The notes under the pieces were generated by a model that saw only the letters and a list, made by a program, of their open reading frames with translations, ran no database searches and was not told the DNA's origin. The position numbers were made by a program, and so were the translations under genes. Shown here piece after piece: positions 22,801 to 34,495 of a stretch of 64,000 bases of DNA. This DNA comes from Cytidiella melzeri (taxonomy: Eukaryota > Basidiomycota > Agaricomycetes > Polyporales > Irpicaceae), in assembly GCA_022592445.1 (NCBI GenBank), contig JABYQR010000078.1, forward strand, positions 62,001 to 126,000. The letters run 5' to 3'. Within the stretch, counting starts at the first letter, position 1, and each line of letters opens with the position of its first letter.

Positions 22801-23220
22801 GTGCTGAATGACATACCGTACAGGGATCTTAGAGTAGCCTGGACCTTCACAACAACTGCAGGAATGCAGCAGCTATGCCTAGACTATCGAAGAGGAAACA
22901 AACCGCCATAAACAATCTTGGCCAGTACGCACAGCCTTCAAAGTGGCCGAGGCAAGCAGCTCCGGATGAGAATAACAAGGAGAACAGTGTGAGTCTCAAG
23001 CCAAGTTTTTGACAAGACATGTAGGACTCACAATGGTGTCTTAGGGCAATGTGCACCACATGTCCACAACGACAGTCAATCCGAAGGCTGTCGAAGTAAG
23101 CCTTGAGCGGGCTGCATCTCTTCAAGCACGGGCTGCAAAAACCTTTTGTGAAATCTGCCAGCCAACTTGACATGGATAGTCCAACAGAGACCGGATTTTT
23201 CCAACAATGTCACCAGTTTA
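19898..23220. other. Gene-poor stretch of repeat relics
   Basis: No spliced gene or conserved domain was recognised. The region is relatively AT-rich and contains decayed terminal-repeat-like motifs: GGCTTTTACAAACACTG near 20168-20184 and, in reverse, CAGTGTTTGTAAAACC near 20888. These resemble CpG-decayed versions of the TTTTTACGAACACTG motif found at 26.3-27.2 kb. A perfect 10-bp inverted repeat with a 6-nt loop is at 22449-22474. A short open stretch near 22880-23010 on the plus strand is not assignable. Confidence 0.5.
22449..22474. repeat. Perfect hairpin, 10-bp arms
   Basis: AGAAGTGAAC is followed by the loop TGTGTG and then GTTCACTTCT. Related direct AAGTGAACTA sequences occur at about 21846 and 21863. 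No gene is adjacent, so this may be a transposon end or a chance palindrome. Confidence 0.5.
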
Positions 23221-23955
23221 CAGCCTTAGGCGCCTATCTAGAGCGCTTATTTTCCGGCTAGGAATGTTACCGGACCTAACCCTAACCCGGGTCACGTGAC
23301 ATCCTGCCTTATTTATCAATAGTCCAGACCCAAACCCTAGACTCAATCTGGAGCGGTTCCAGATCAACCTAGGCTATTGTTCTATTGTTCTCCTTCCATT
23401 GTTAGGGATTCCCCAGGGATTCCCCAGGGATTTCCCCAGTTCTTATTGTCTTATTGTCTTTCGTCTATTGTCTTCTGTCTATTGTTAGGGATTCCCCAGG
23501 GATTCCCCAGTTTCTATTGTTCTATTGTTCCAGTTTCTATTGTTCTATTGTCTTATTGTTCTAGCTCTATTGTTCTACGTACCCTGGTCTTTGACAGCTA
23601 CCCTGGTCCCTTATTGTTCTATTGTTACTCCAGCCCCACAGTTACTCCAGTCCCTAGTGTGGGAACTTGTGCACAGACCACCCAGCCACAGTATATATAG
23701 TAGCCCTTACCCTCCCTAGCTCTGCATCTTGACCTCTCTGTCATTTGCACTGCTAGGTGAGTTACTGCATGTAACTTAGTATCATATCTTATTAACTCTG
23801 TCATTTGCACTGCTAGTATCCGGCCTTTGAGCCTGCTTGCCTGCTCATCATCGACTTTGACCTTGTTGTCGTCGTTGAAGATCCACTTCCACTTCCACTC
23901 CCTCCCCTCTCTACCCTTGTTTAGGGTTTAGTAGTATAGCAGCAGTCGCTCCGCG
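23220..23955 (+). repeat. LTR-like promoter with ATTGTTC repeats and repeat-flanked candidate intron
   Basis: From about 23375 to 23630 the short unit TATTGTTC and the unit AGGGATTCCCC recur many times. A TATATATAG box is at about 23693. Then come CTCTGTCATTTGCACTGCTAG (23736-23756), a GTGAGT donor, and the same 21-mer again at 23796-23816, so a 60-nt GT-AG intron would end exactly at the end of the second copy. The leader ends with ACTTGGGCACCAAAAATGG near 23960, which resembles a primer-binding site. This resembles LTR U3-R-U5. The downstream coding region, however, is a DDE transposase, so the LTR is either a solo insertion or a captured promoter. Confidence 0.5.
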
Positions 23956-24144
23956 ACACAACTTGGGCACCAAAAATGGAGACAGTCAGCATGACAGAAG
24001 ACCGGGAAATGCGAAGGGAGACACCCACACGTTTTCTGATTCCTCGCTTCTGACCGAGGCTCCCGTTGATTTCAGTCAAATACCAAATATATGGTCTGAG
24101 TCGAGCTTTGACTTCCGTAATGCAGCTGAGCCCGACGCACGGTT

Positions 24145-25936
24145 TGAGCCCCTCCATCTATTGCTGAAGCTCAAGCTGCATGGTTGGACATCAGGAACAT
24201 CCTACAGCCTCGACGGAAATCTGGACGTGTGTATTTACGTTTTGAAGGCGATGAGGGGTTGCGGAGGCGGTTGGCACAGATGCGCATGTTCCTATACAAA
24301 TACGCAAATGGGACCATGGGCTGGATATCTGGGTCGTTGGACACAATGTGCAACACGGAGGCTTCCAAGTACATGGCAAGAAAGCTTTGTGAGTGGACAA
24401 GAGTGTTCATCCAAAACCACCAGGCACTTCTGTACAGTGGGTTGGTTGATGGACATTGGAACGCAAGTGTCCTTGATAAGAAGCCGGATCTGAAGACTGC
24501 AATCATTGACCATCTTCAGAGTGTTGGGAAATTTGTGCGCACACAAGATATTGTCAATTTCACTGCACAATTGGATGTTCAGGCAGATCATGGATTGGCA
24601 AGGCCTGTGAGTCTGTCAACAGTGCAGAGCTGGATGCATCGTCTTGATTATCGCTGGATGAAGAGTCCACAGGGTCAGTTTGTTGATGGACATGAACGAG
24701 AGGACGTTGTGGCATACCGGAACAAGATCTTCCTCCCTGCCCTTGCTGATCTCAATCCTGATGTCCTTCACTTCAATCCTGATGGCACGGTCCTCCCTAT
24801 CCCTGATGATGTTCCTTGGCCACGCAATTTGTGTGTTGTTTACTGGTTCCACGACAAGTCCACATTCTATGCACATGATCGCTGCATCATCCGATGGGTG
24901 AACAAGGGTGAGAAGGCGCTTCCTCGTGCCAAAGGTGAAGGTCTCTCGTTGATGGTGGCTGACTTCATCTCCACCAATTTTGGTTGGTTGTGTTCACCGG
25001 ATGGCACAGAGTCTGCGCGAGTCTTGTTCAAAGCCGGACTGGTGTGCGACAGGTATCTTACCAACGATGACATTGTTGCTCAGCTGACCACCGCCATGAA
25101 CATTCTCAAACGGCACTATCCTGGAATGAGGCATGTCTTCATCCTGGATAATGCCACAACTCACCTCAAACATGCTGATGATGCTCTGTTAGCCCGCCGA
25201 ATGTCTTTGAATCCCACAAAGAAAGGCAAACCAACGTTCGGAGTTGATATCAAGCAGAGTGGCGCAACTGGTCAGGTCAAGGTTTGTGTACCAATGGCCA
25301 ATGCGCAGTTTGCAGATGGGAGACCCCAGTCTCTGTATTTCCCTCCAGAGCGCCCTCGTGCAGGTGTCTTCAAAGGGATGGCAGTCATTCTTGCGGAGCG
25401 TGGTATTGATGTGGGAGGTCTTCACGCCGAATGCCCCAAAATCAAATGTAAGCCCCTGAGGCTTTCGTGCTGTGCTCGCAGAATCCTGTATAATCAGCCA
25501 GACTTCAAGAACGTAGAGACCAAACTCGATAGGCACTGCAGGGAGCGGGGCTTCAAGGTACTCTACCTGCCAAAATTCCACTGTGAACTGAACCCGATTG
25601 AGCAATGCTGGGGCGCAGAGAAGCGGGAGTACTGTATGTTCCCTCACTCATCACTGAAGCCGACCTCGAAAAAAATGACATTGCTGCATTGGACAGTATC
25701 TCGCTGACTGACATCCGCAAGTGAGTAAACATTTCTTGCAAGCCATGCCACACTGTTCAATTGTACACTTATTCTCACATATTAGATTTTATATTCGTGC
25801 CAGCCGTTTCATGGACGCATATCGTCGTGGCTTGTCAGGGAAGCAAGCCGCATGGGCCACGAAGAAGTATCATGGTCACCGTGTTCTCCCCTGTCACATC
25901 TTTGGCATTATGGACAAGGCCGGCATTTCTCCTTAG
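24145..25936 (+). CDS. DDE-superfamily transposase (IS630/Tc1-like, basidiomycete type), nearly intact
   Basis: The open frame carries AEAQAAWLDIRNILQPRRK, a helix-turn-helix-like region (LSTVQSWMHRLDYRW), and catalytic motifs VYWFHDKSTFY (Asp codon 24853-24855), FILDNATTH (Asp 25147-25149) and KFHCELNPIEQCW (Glu 25600-25602). All three acidic residues are present. A long insert separates the second Asp from the Glu. Near 25660 a single missing base shifts the frame; in the other frame the family tail ADLEKNDIAALDSISLTDIRK follows, then an intron (GTGAGT to TATTAG) and the last exon RFMDAYRRGLSGKQAAWATK with a stop at 25936. The N-terminal exon upstream of about 24145 is unclear. The enzyme would cut and paste DNA. 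Apart from the one-base lesion it looks recent. Confidence 0.8.
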
Positions 25937-26331
25937 CAAGCTGCTGTGCTCTTCTGTCTCTTCACTGTGCCATATCATTATTGTGTATTGTTAGAAGGCT
26001 ATGAAAGTAGAGGAAAGTGTTGAGAGAGCAAGACTGACAGAGATCACACAGTGGGAGTTGGGGATCAAAAGTGCATATCGTTGCATTAATCAGAGTAAGT
26101 CATATATACGGTAACTACAGCGCTCGTACGTTAAGCGTCTAATTAATGTAGTCGAACATGTATGTACTCTAGTTCAATACTGTATTGCACACGTATCTGC
26201 GTAGTAAATAGATGTATCATCACTTACTTGTACTACTATGTCTCGATAACTAGCTAAAAGCGCCTGCCGAAGCTCCTCCACGTGATTGTCACACTGTGAC
26301 AGAAGTAACAGAGAGTGTACTATCGTTGATG
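25937..26331. other. Downstream of transposase, nothing recognised
   Basis: No coding region is supported here. No inverted-repeat partner for the transposase upstream flank was found by eye. Confidence 0.4.
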
Positions 26332-27199
26332 CAGTGTTCGTAAACGCCTGTTTTTACGAACACTAGTACTTTCGATACTTGTGCACGTCCGAATATTCTA
26401 AGTATACTGTGAGCAATAAAGGACGACTATAGCATTATTTTGGTGTAAGAAAAGTAGTATAAATGCGAGGGATGAAGTTGGTAGAGACAAAGCAGTGAGT
26501 TTCTGTACTTTACTCAGATTGATGGATAGAGATTCTGACTGATGTACTGCATATTTTATGACCGTCTTGCAGAAGCAAAGTGACTAATATTGCATTGAAA
26601 GCTGCTCCAGCAGCCCGATTGCTCTGTGTACATGTGTAGAGTAGTTTTTACGAACAATATCGAGACATGCGTGACTTTGAGACCGAGCGCAGTTTAAACT
26701 CCGCTAAGAGGCGTATCGCAGCCTCGTCGCAACATCGCGTTTGCGTTTTGCATCTGGTACCTGCTTGCCGCAACTTCTAGCCACTGCTTTGCGGCCCCTT
26801 CTTTCTTGATTCACGTTGAAGTGTTCAGTATTCTGGTATATGATTGAATACAGTAGCACATCCTTGTAATACACATGGTAATCTACCCAAACGCACTTTT
26901 TACGAACACTGCTCTCGCTGATGAGCTCAGCTGATGGTGATACTACATATGGTAAGTCGTGTTGGAGTGACAATATGCCGACCTCATGCCAGTGTGACCA
27001 ACCGTGACGTTTTTACGAACACCCCTTCTCTCTTCTACCCCTCGTCGGCATCCTGCCGCAGCTCGCTGTTCCTCTCTAAAAAGCGTGAATTTAATACAGC
27101 ATACTATCAAGATGCACAGGTATAATTCTATGTACTTTTTGACAGATTTAGGCGGGAGCTCTCAGCGCAATGTGCTGAGCGCCGGGTTTTTACGAACAC
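26332..27199 (+). repeat. Array of TTTTTACGAACAC motifs
   Basis: Five copies in the same orientation start at 26351, 26645, 26897, 27010 and 27187; the first is paired with an inverted partial copy, CAGTGTTCGTAAA, at 26332. Each copy reads TTTTTACGAACA, usually followed by C or CT. The last copy ends 3 bp before the ATG of the next gene. The motif resembles the terminal repeat of a Tc1/mariner-type element, but five right-hand ends without matching left ends is unusual, so a regulatory array is also possible. Confidence 0.65.
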
Positions 27200-27202
27200 C
27201 GC

Positions 27203-28459
27203 ATGAATGATAGTACTGGGCCTATCTTATATAACCTCCGCAATGTGTGGCGGGACGCCCATAACACGTGGTTTCGGTCGCCGGCGCCGGTGCGAGGATT
27301 TCGTTTTCTCCTCTCTCACTTGATACCAGCAATTGCCTTCGTCTTTCTACTCTTCAAATTTGCCTCCATACGTACTTGTAGCCTCGCTGTCGAGGGCTTG
27401 GAATGGCAGCAGTACTGAGGCAGGTATTTTGCTGCTGCTGTGGACGTCGTGCACACAGTCCTGTATGTAGTCGAATTTCCATGCACTGCGCGACAACTAC
27501 TGAACAGTATGCGGTATTCTGAAGGGCCACGGGGACGAGGCAAATGAGAATACGCCGTTTATTCGCCCCCAAAGCAACGGTGATGAACCCTCGTAGGTGG
27601 TCGTACGCACTTATACATGCGCGTTCCGTTTACTCACTCATGTTGTGGGCATGGCCTTTTTCGTAGGTATACCAGCTACGTGGTCAATCACGAAGCAATA
27701 AGAGACAGGTTGGGAACAATAGTGCGCGCAAAAGAAGGGTACGTGCAGTCGTCCGTGGTATTCCATCAGCGTTATAACAACATGGTCGGCAGAAAAATGG
27801 TGAACGTTAGCACGGATCTCCCGTTCAACTTGGCAAACAGGGTTCTGCATGGACGACTCGGCGAGATCGAACCTTCGAGCTCATCCTCTAGGAGTCGCTC
27901 TGCTCATGCTACTCTCTCCGGCGGCGCATCTAGCTCGTCGCCATTAGGAAGTCACAGTCCCCAATCATTCTCCCACTCCCAATCCCCTCCTCCACGACCT
28001 CACAGAGAGCCATCACCCTCAATTCAAACCAGCCGATCCAACTCCTCCTTACATCCCGGAGATGCTTCATACCTGCCACCTGAGGCTGATGCAGCAAACG
28101 GCGTGCGCGGGCCTATATTGAGTGCCAGACTCGTCAGGAAGCCAGGAGCTGGCGGGTTTGAAGTCGGAGGCACAGCTGGTGCTCTGAGGCAAGGGCGGGC
28201 TGTCACAAGAGGTCGACCAAGGAGACTTGAGTCAGACTTTGGCGGCGTCGTCTCGAACCACACTGAAGGACACGGAGAGGTTGACGCGGAAAACGGGCTG
28301 ACCATTCAAGTAGAAGGGGTTGAAGTCGGTGACAGAGACGTCGACGTGTCCTTGAAGACACCTCGTGCATCTGACACGCAGCCGATACCAGAAAAGGCCA
28401 TATCTGACTACGGTGCTATCCAGGACGTAGCAAAGATCACGTGTAGCTGGGGCGACTGA
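27203..28459 (+). CDS. Hypothetical protein with N-terminal membrane segment and long disordered tail
   Basis: The ATG at 27203 starts MNDSTGPILYNLRNVWRDA, and a hydrophobic segment follows (HLIPAIAFVFLLFKFASI), likely a membrane anchor. An intron begins near GTACTTG (about 27372) and its acceptor is probably TTCGTAG near 27667. The next exon has YTSYVVNHEAIRDRLGTIVRA and FHQRYNNMVGRKMVN and then a Ser/Pro-rich, low-complexity tail that ends at 28459. I do not recognise the family. The start codon lies immediately after the last motif of the 26.3-27.2 kb array, so the promoter of this gene is repeat-derived or the array regulates it. The exon structure in the middle is uncertain. Confidence 0.5.
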
Positions 28460-29182
28460 TATACTGACAGGAGGAGGATGCCGTTTATGAGGCGGGCGCG
28501 GACTATGTTGGTCACTGGCATGAACCACCATGGGTTCTGTTTCTTGTATCACCCCGGAATCACGAATGTAATGTATAATGTACGCCCTCCGTCATGATAT
28601 GATATGGTGTGTTATAACTCTTCCACCAGAATTGATTTCACCCCCTGCAGTGTCAGAATTCCGGACAGGAATGTATAATGCCATCATAGGTACAGCTTTC
28701 ATAGTCGGACACATAACTCATATATATATGCTGATTCCGCACTATGAACTTCCCAGAACTGGAACTCCCGGTATATGCACATGAATAGCAGTACGCAAAT
28801 TATCGCTAAGAACAGTTGTGGATCTGTTGGCTCAATATTGCGCACGCGCGCGCGGCCTGCAGTGCATTGCCGCTATATACTCAAGTATCGCTGAGACTGG
28901 GCTTTAACAAGTCGCATGCAGTGACGCATCGATATCGCAGGAGTCAGAGGAGACATGGACGGATCTGAGGGAGTGCGCAAGTCCACAGTATACACAAATC
29001 TATTGTTACTAGTGTCATGTAGTATGTTAGAACCTTAAGCCAACATGCGTGTCTACTACTACTACAGCTGTGCAGTGCGATACCCAAAGGCCCCAAGACA
29101 TAGTTTCGCCCTTTTGTTGTGAAAAGGGCTTGGCGAAAAGCGCCATGTGTGTGTGCCCCATACAATAAGAGAATGAAGTACA
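28460..29182. other. Convergent intergenic spacer, nothing seen
   Basis: The spacer lies between two convergent genes. It holds a short alternating purine-pyrimidine run (GCACGCGCGCGCGGC near 28840) but no supported gene. Confidence 0.5.
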
Positions 29183-30483
29183 CTACCTCCCGACATAATA
29201 CAGTCCGTCCACAGCGATATTCGCTTGCCAGATGCCCAACCGCCTCACAAGCCTCAAGACAGCCGGAGCCGGAACGACCAAGACGAATGCCACTGGGACG
29301 AGCGTGATGACGATCAAGGATATGAAGATTGTGATGCCTGGCTTGAGCACGAGGAAGTAGAAGAGAGCCTGGTGAGATGTCGGGTCTGTGAACATGGCGT
29401 ATGTGTTGCGGTAAAACGAATGTTCTTCCTGGGGGCCAATGCCTTCTTCGAGCTCTGCGGGAGTGGGCGTACGCATGCGGGTGAAGATGGGATGGGGAGG
29501 AGAGGGGGCTGGAAAGGCGAGGGGGCCGTGGAAGGTTGTTTGCAGGTATAGCTATTCTCAAGTCAAGTTACCGATAAAAATGGTATATTATGCATGCTCA
29601 CCTCGCCTCGTGAGAAGATACGAGCACCCAGCAAATCCAGAAAGCACAATAAAGCTCCAAGAGGAAGCGCCATCAATGTCGTTGTACCTGTCTGCGGAAC
29701 GGAGAAGCATAAGTAAATCTTACCACACATGTAATAAGAATGAATTTTCCAGAAAATACGTACTAGTGTCAAGACAAATAGGTAGACCCAAGCCGCAAGT
29801 GCGTATGGAAAGTTAAGAACGAGGAGATGGAATAAAGCTGAGTAGTAGGCCCGCCTCGCCATAGGCCTGAAGTAGCGTCGTATTTTCGCACTTATCGGCA
29901 AGGCTCGTCTCTCGGTAGTGTAAATCTCAGCTCCCAGCAGCCTCGCTCGTTCATCCGATAGGTCCGTTCTATCCACAGGCGAGTCGAGGAGGTCCTGGTC
30001 GTCTTGGTCGTCTGCGGAGTCTTCATCCGGATCTAGGTCACAGTCCCTGCCCGGATGGAACGCAGACAGGACGGTGTGCGAGAAGCTCGGCGCAGCAGAT
30101 ATTGCGGAATGCAGTGTGCTCGATACTGACAGCGTACGCTGCCGTCTGCTCAAACTTCCGGTTGGCAGCCGGGTCGTGTTCAGGAGCGGTGTCGTTTCAG
30201 ACGCATTACCGGGGTAGTTTTCAATGTCGGGAGAGCCAGGAAACGGAGACTGTGTGGAAGGCCCGCCGTCGCTGTCGTTCCCGGTCGACGATGTCTGGAG
30301 CTGTTCTGAATCTGCTGGAAGGTTTCTCCTTCTTCTTCCTGAACGTCCTACACGCCGTTGCTGACGAGAGGGGTAGGGAGGGGGCGGGTCGCTGGGAGGG
30401 CTTGCTGGGAGAACGAGAACTTGTGTTGTGCCCATAGATGATAAAGGCGACTGTTCAGATGAATGTTGAGTGAGATCAGTCAT
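29183..30483 (-). CDS. Multi-pass membrane protein of unknown function
   Basis: Three exons join cleanly on the minus strand. The first runs from the ATG at 30483 (MTDLTQHSSEQSPL; an upstream ATG at 30531 is possible) with a Pro/Ser/Asp-rich cytosolic tail of about 200 residues, ending AWVYLFVLT. Introns GTACGT...CCGCAG and GTGAGC...GAATAG flank a middle exon TLMALPLGALLCFLDLLGAR. The last exon has TPAELEEGIGPQEEHSFYRN and two hydrophobic helices, FYFLVLKPGITIFISLIVI and LVPVAFVLVVPAPAVLRLV. Four membrane segments are likely. The pattern is reminiscent of fungal proteins with a putative sensor-type membrane domain, but I cannot assign a function. The frames are intact. Confidence 0.65.
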
Positions 30484-30609
30484 GGCTGAGCACTGGAGCA
30501 CCTCCGCGTCGCTGCACACCCTGCCCTGCATAGACAGACGCTCATTGGTGCCATTAGCAGAGATCTTTGATCCCGATAGTCAACTCCGATTTTGCAGTAT
30601 TGACCAATA

Positions 30610-30969
30610 GGGTCGTTCAGAGTTGGCGCAGCGCCGCCGCTCGCAGTTCGCAGCTCCGGCTATTGAGCCGGTCCGACGGGCGCTTGTCGCATTAGGTAGT
30701 CACGAAGATGTAACACCGTCCAGCTTTTTTATTACTTAGATCTCGCATTTCTTGATGTGGTTCATAACCATAAAATGAAATGATTGATTTTTATTTATTC
30801 TGAAGGCTGATCTATGTAAGCTACTTGGGCACAAGCAAGAAAAATCCCACAACAATTGCAAGCACATTTGTGACAGACTGTGACTGCTTACATCACCTTC
30901 CTCTTTGGGGTGATAGACGTCGGAGCTGCGAACTGCGAGCGGCGGCGCTGCGCCAACTTTGAACGACCC
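30610..30969. mobile_element. 360-bp MITE with 49-bp terminal inverted repeats and TA duplication
   Basis: The left end (30610-30658) and the reverse complement of the right end (30921-30969) both start GGGTCGTTCA and match for 49 bp with one mismatch. TA dinucleotides at 30608-30609 and 30970-30971 would be the target duplication, which fits a Tc1/mariner-type non-autonomous element. The 262-bp centre has no coding capacity. The near-identity of the ends indicates recent insertion. Confidence 0.85.
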
Positions 30970-30971
30970 TA

Positions 30972-33900
30972 TTCTCCCTCCACGACCAGGCGATGAAACG
31001 TTTATACGACCGCACTTTTGGTTTCTCTTGGGAGATATCATGAGGTTCACTCTTACACAATCGTTCGGCATTTACTCAGTGGCCGTCACGGTACGTCTTT
31101 CAGCACTATGTTGCGATATACATCTGACTTGTGATGTTGGGAGATCGCTCAGGTTGGGACGCACGACTACAGCTCTTCATGCAACAACAGCCTCCGTAAT
31201 TTTCCACCCAGAAAGAGAGTTTTGGCCGGTGTTACTATGCCCTCGGCCACTCGCAGGCAGCATGGCGCGGCTTCTGCTCAATCCGCGACTTGTCGGGGAA
31301 TTGTCGCCGCAATGAGGATGCAGATGTTCAGCTTTTCTACAGCACAGAGGGAATAATTGGCAGGATAGCGGCAACGTCGACGTTATCGGGCGAATCACTC
31401 CTGCATGAGAATCCATGACTGTATGTTGAAAGGCTATAAGTACAAACTATCTCCTTTGCACAGGAGCTTGAACGCAATTCCACCCTCTCTTGTGTACCAT
31501 GGTACTGTCTCACGAGCGGAGGACTTGCGACGTGCTCCCGATTCCTCGATACCGCCTTCATCCTGTGCGTCCTCAATCTTTGCTTCGTTTCGTCTCCCAT
31601 TGATTATTCTTGGTCTTGAAACCGTTAGTCCCAAGCATACACAGACCTCCTGCTTCCGCCTTCCCGCTTTTGACATCCCTAGATGCCAACTCCTCGTCGG
31701 AAAGTCAGAGTTTCCGAGAACTCTGTGCAGGTACACTCCGCGCCCACGAAGATGCGCAAGCAACTAGCACCCGCTCGAATGATCTCATCGGGGGGAACCC
31801 TGAAACTAACCCAGCCTTTGACCTCGTGATGTGCGTGTCAATCCATGCTTCTCTGTACACCGCTCAACTGTACCAGCTTAAGTCAGCAAGTTACTCAGCG
31901 GATGCTAAGGTTGATGACCAGACGGTAGATTCTTGGTGTAATGTACGTACGATGCTCGGTGGTACGTTTCACATTGTACTTCTCTAACGTATTGCTAAAG
32001 CAACGCGCTCCATGGGCGTTCGGGATTTCTGCTTACAAGCCTTAAACAAGCGAGATACCTCGGTGGGAGCTCACGTCGCTTGCAAGGTTGCAACGACCAT
32101 ATGCTTTGAGCTGTGCCAAAGAATGTTGGATTGTCCAGCGAGGTCTGACAGGACGAATTAGGTAATCTGCGCTGCTTTCTCATTTGACTAGTATACTGAT
32201 TTTATGTGCTACAGAACCGATGGACGTGTAGTCAAGCAGCATTAAACGTAGGGATATCTGAGGAGTTGAAATCTTGAATATTGCAGCGCTAATCAGATAG
32301 ATTAGTAACACCCCATTCGTATTCGAAGTCTGACTAGGACATTTGCTACACTTCACTCAATTTCCTGCCGACGATGTGAAGTGCAATTTATTCAGAAACT
32401 ATAGCAAAGCACCTGGCCATACAATGACCATCCTTCACTATACTCATATCCGAGTTCTCTGTCGGTCGTCTCATGCAATCGACACTTCTCCAATGCTAAA
32501 ATTACTGCGCACTACCTCCTGGCAGCGCGTCTAGGTCTCACACATCCTCCGATCCTCTTCCTTCGATGCGAAGCTACAAATGGGTTGGTTATGCCGGAAA
32601 ACATCGGCGGTCTTGTAGTATGAATGCAACATGAGCTCCGGTCGCTCCAGCTTCTTCACTTGGCATTGAAGGCCATTTGTAATGGATTTACGGAGGGTCA
32701 GACTCTGGAGCGCTCATATGAGTCGTGAAGATGTCAGTGGACCTTGCGTCTGATACCAAAGGCATACCTGTACTCCTGGCTGTTGTGGACATGTTGTACA
32801 TCTACCAACCCATGTATGGTTTACTGACCATTGGCCAGAGAAGAAGAGAAGCTTTATGAGAAGGATACACATGGTAACACGTCTCTGGGCACTGCCCCCG
32901 CCAAAACATCTGTGGTAGGAATAGTTCCGAAGGGCGGAAGAGAAGCCCTTTCATCCGGTAGGTAAGCCATGACGGTTGTGCACAGCCTAGGAGGGTGCGG
33001 AAGTTTGAGCAGACGCGGATGTAGAGTTACTCCTGATTACGCACTCACCCTCGGGGTAAGATGAGATCTTTGTTGATAGCCCCCTTTGGTGAAGATGAGG
33101 ATGAGACTCTGCAGCCGCCCAACGTCCACCGGCACCTCGATACCAGGGTCAGCTCGTAGCTAAGGCGGTTCCTCGACGCTGTGTTCGTTTGTCAAGAGCG
33201 AACATGCGTCTTCCCCACTCCCCCTGAGTGTAATGCACAGCACAGTGATGGGCTGGAGAGTTTCAACGAACGGTCCGGAGCTGGCGGAAGCAAGAAGGCT
33301 AATTCTTGATCGAGTACAACGACGGGTACTAGAAAGTGAGAAGCATACGAACGCAAAAATAGGGACTTCATTGATCGTTAATATATCGATTATGGTACTT
33401 TTGTCGAAGGTTGCCAGCCTCATGTGTCGAGTGAATGAGATCAGAAGATAAATTTCCAAAGCTTGTTCACTCACCGACGTCGACTGGCCAGTTGGATGTG
33501 CCATAGTTAGGCAGCAAGTGGTGAGAGTGATTTAAAGTGCCTGGCTAGCTGACAAGTATGCTGTAACCGTACAGTGATTTGCATGAGGCCGGCGGGCCAA
33601 ACGTTCGCAAAGCACCTTGTGTAAGCGTTGAGCGACGAGCGTTACCATACTGGGCGATGTGAGGCTTACATCAGCAGACGGCTGTTGTGAAAGCCGCTAC
33701 GGCTTCATAGACTCTAGGGTCGCCTGAGCCCGCACTAGTCCTCGGCATCCTAGATTGGCTCCGTGGTCGGTGAAGGAGCATGTGGTTACAGTGTCGGAGG
33801 CATCGGAAGGTTGGGTGTTTCGAAACTGCAGCTGGTGAGGTCCTTACGCCCCGAAAACTGTCATACGGGACGGACGAAACTGACTTCAAGTCGGAAGCGG

Positions 33901-34495
33901 CCATGTTCTTCCTGCATCGGTTTGGCCCACAGGTGCTGCACTAGTCCGATGCACTGTCGGCGGAAAGATCTCGATGGACGTCGAGTCACTGCCTCGTAGT
34001 GTCTCTGCAGTGGATCCAGACCGAGGACAACGACGTCGGGCACGGCGCACACTGCAGCTGGTGCGACACCCGACGACGGCGACCGACGATGCTCTCGTCG
34101 TCTCGAGTGTCGATGAGAGAGCGGTGAAGAATGCCCGCGGTGAGAGGGCAAACTGCGAGTCCTCATATGATCTTGATCGAGCAACTTGCAGCGCTTGCAC
34201 TTCCGGCGCCAAGGCATTCTTTCGTGGTCCGTCAGGCCGTTCCCTGGATTTTGTTACAAGTACAAGTACTCATCCCTCCGACCGCCATGCTCTGATTCCA
34301 CTTCACCTTTCGGTTCGTTTACTTTCCCTTTCTTTTCCGGGCTTGGCTTCGTCGTGACGGCTCTCAGCGACCTCTCGTTCTCGCGCACAGGGCTTATACT
34401 CAGCTGTCTTTTCGTCGCGGCCCAGCGGGCTTCACTGCCCTGCCACCTGTGCTCCCACGGATCCTTTCGAGTCTACTATCCCTACTATTCTGGTA
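30972..34495. other. Long region without a confident gene
   Basis: Several short open stretches occur on both strands (for example plus 31405-31767, minus 33504-33160) but none has a recognisable domain with consistent splice sites. A possible plus-strand exon near 32842-32960 reads EEEKLYEKDTHGNTSLGTA and ends at a GTAAGC donor. The region may hold degraded or lineage-specific genes. The last 150 bp before 34496 should include the promoter and 5' leader of the regulator that follows. Confidence 0.4.

Noticed and set aside
33160..33504. Fungal seven-helix membrane protein remnant on the minus strand
   Set aside because: Hydrophobic stretches are short and broken, and no consistent exon chain could be made.
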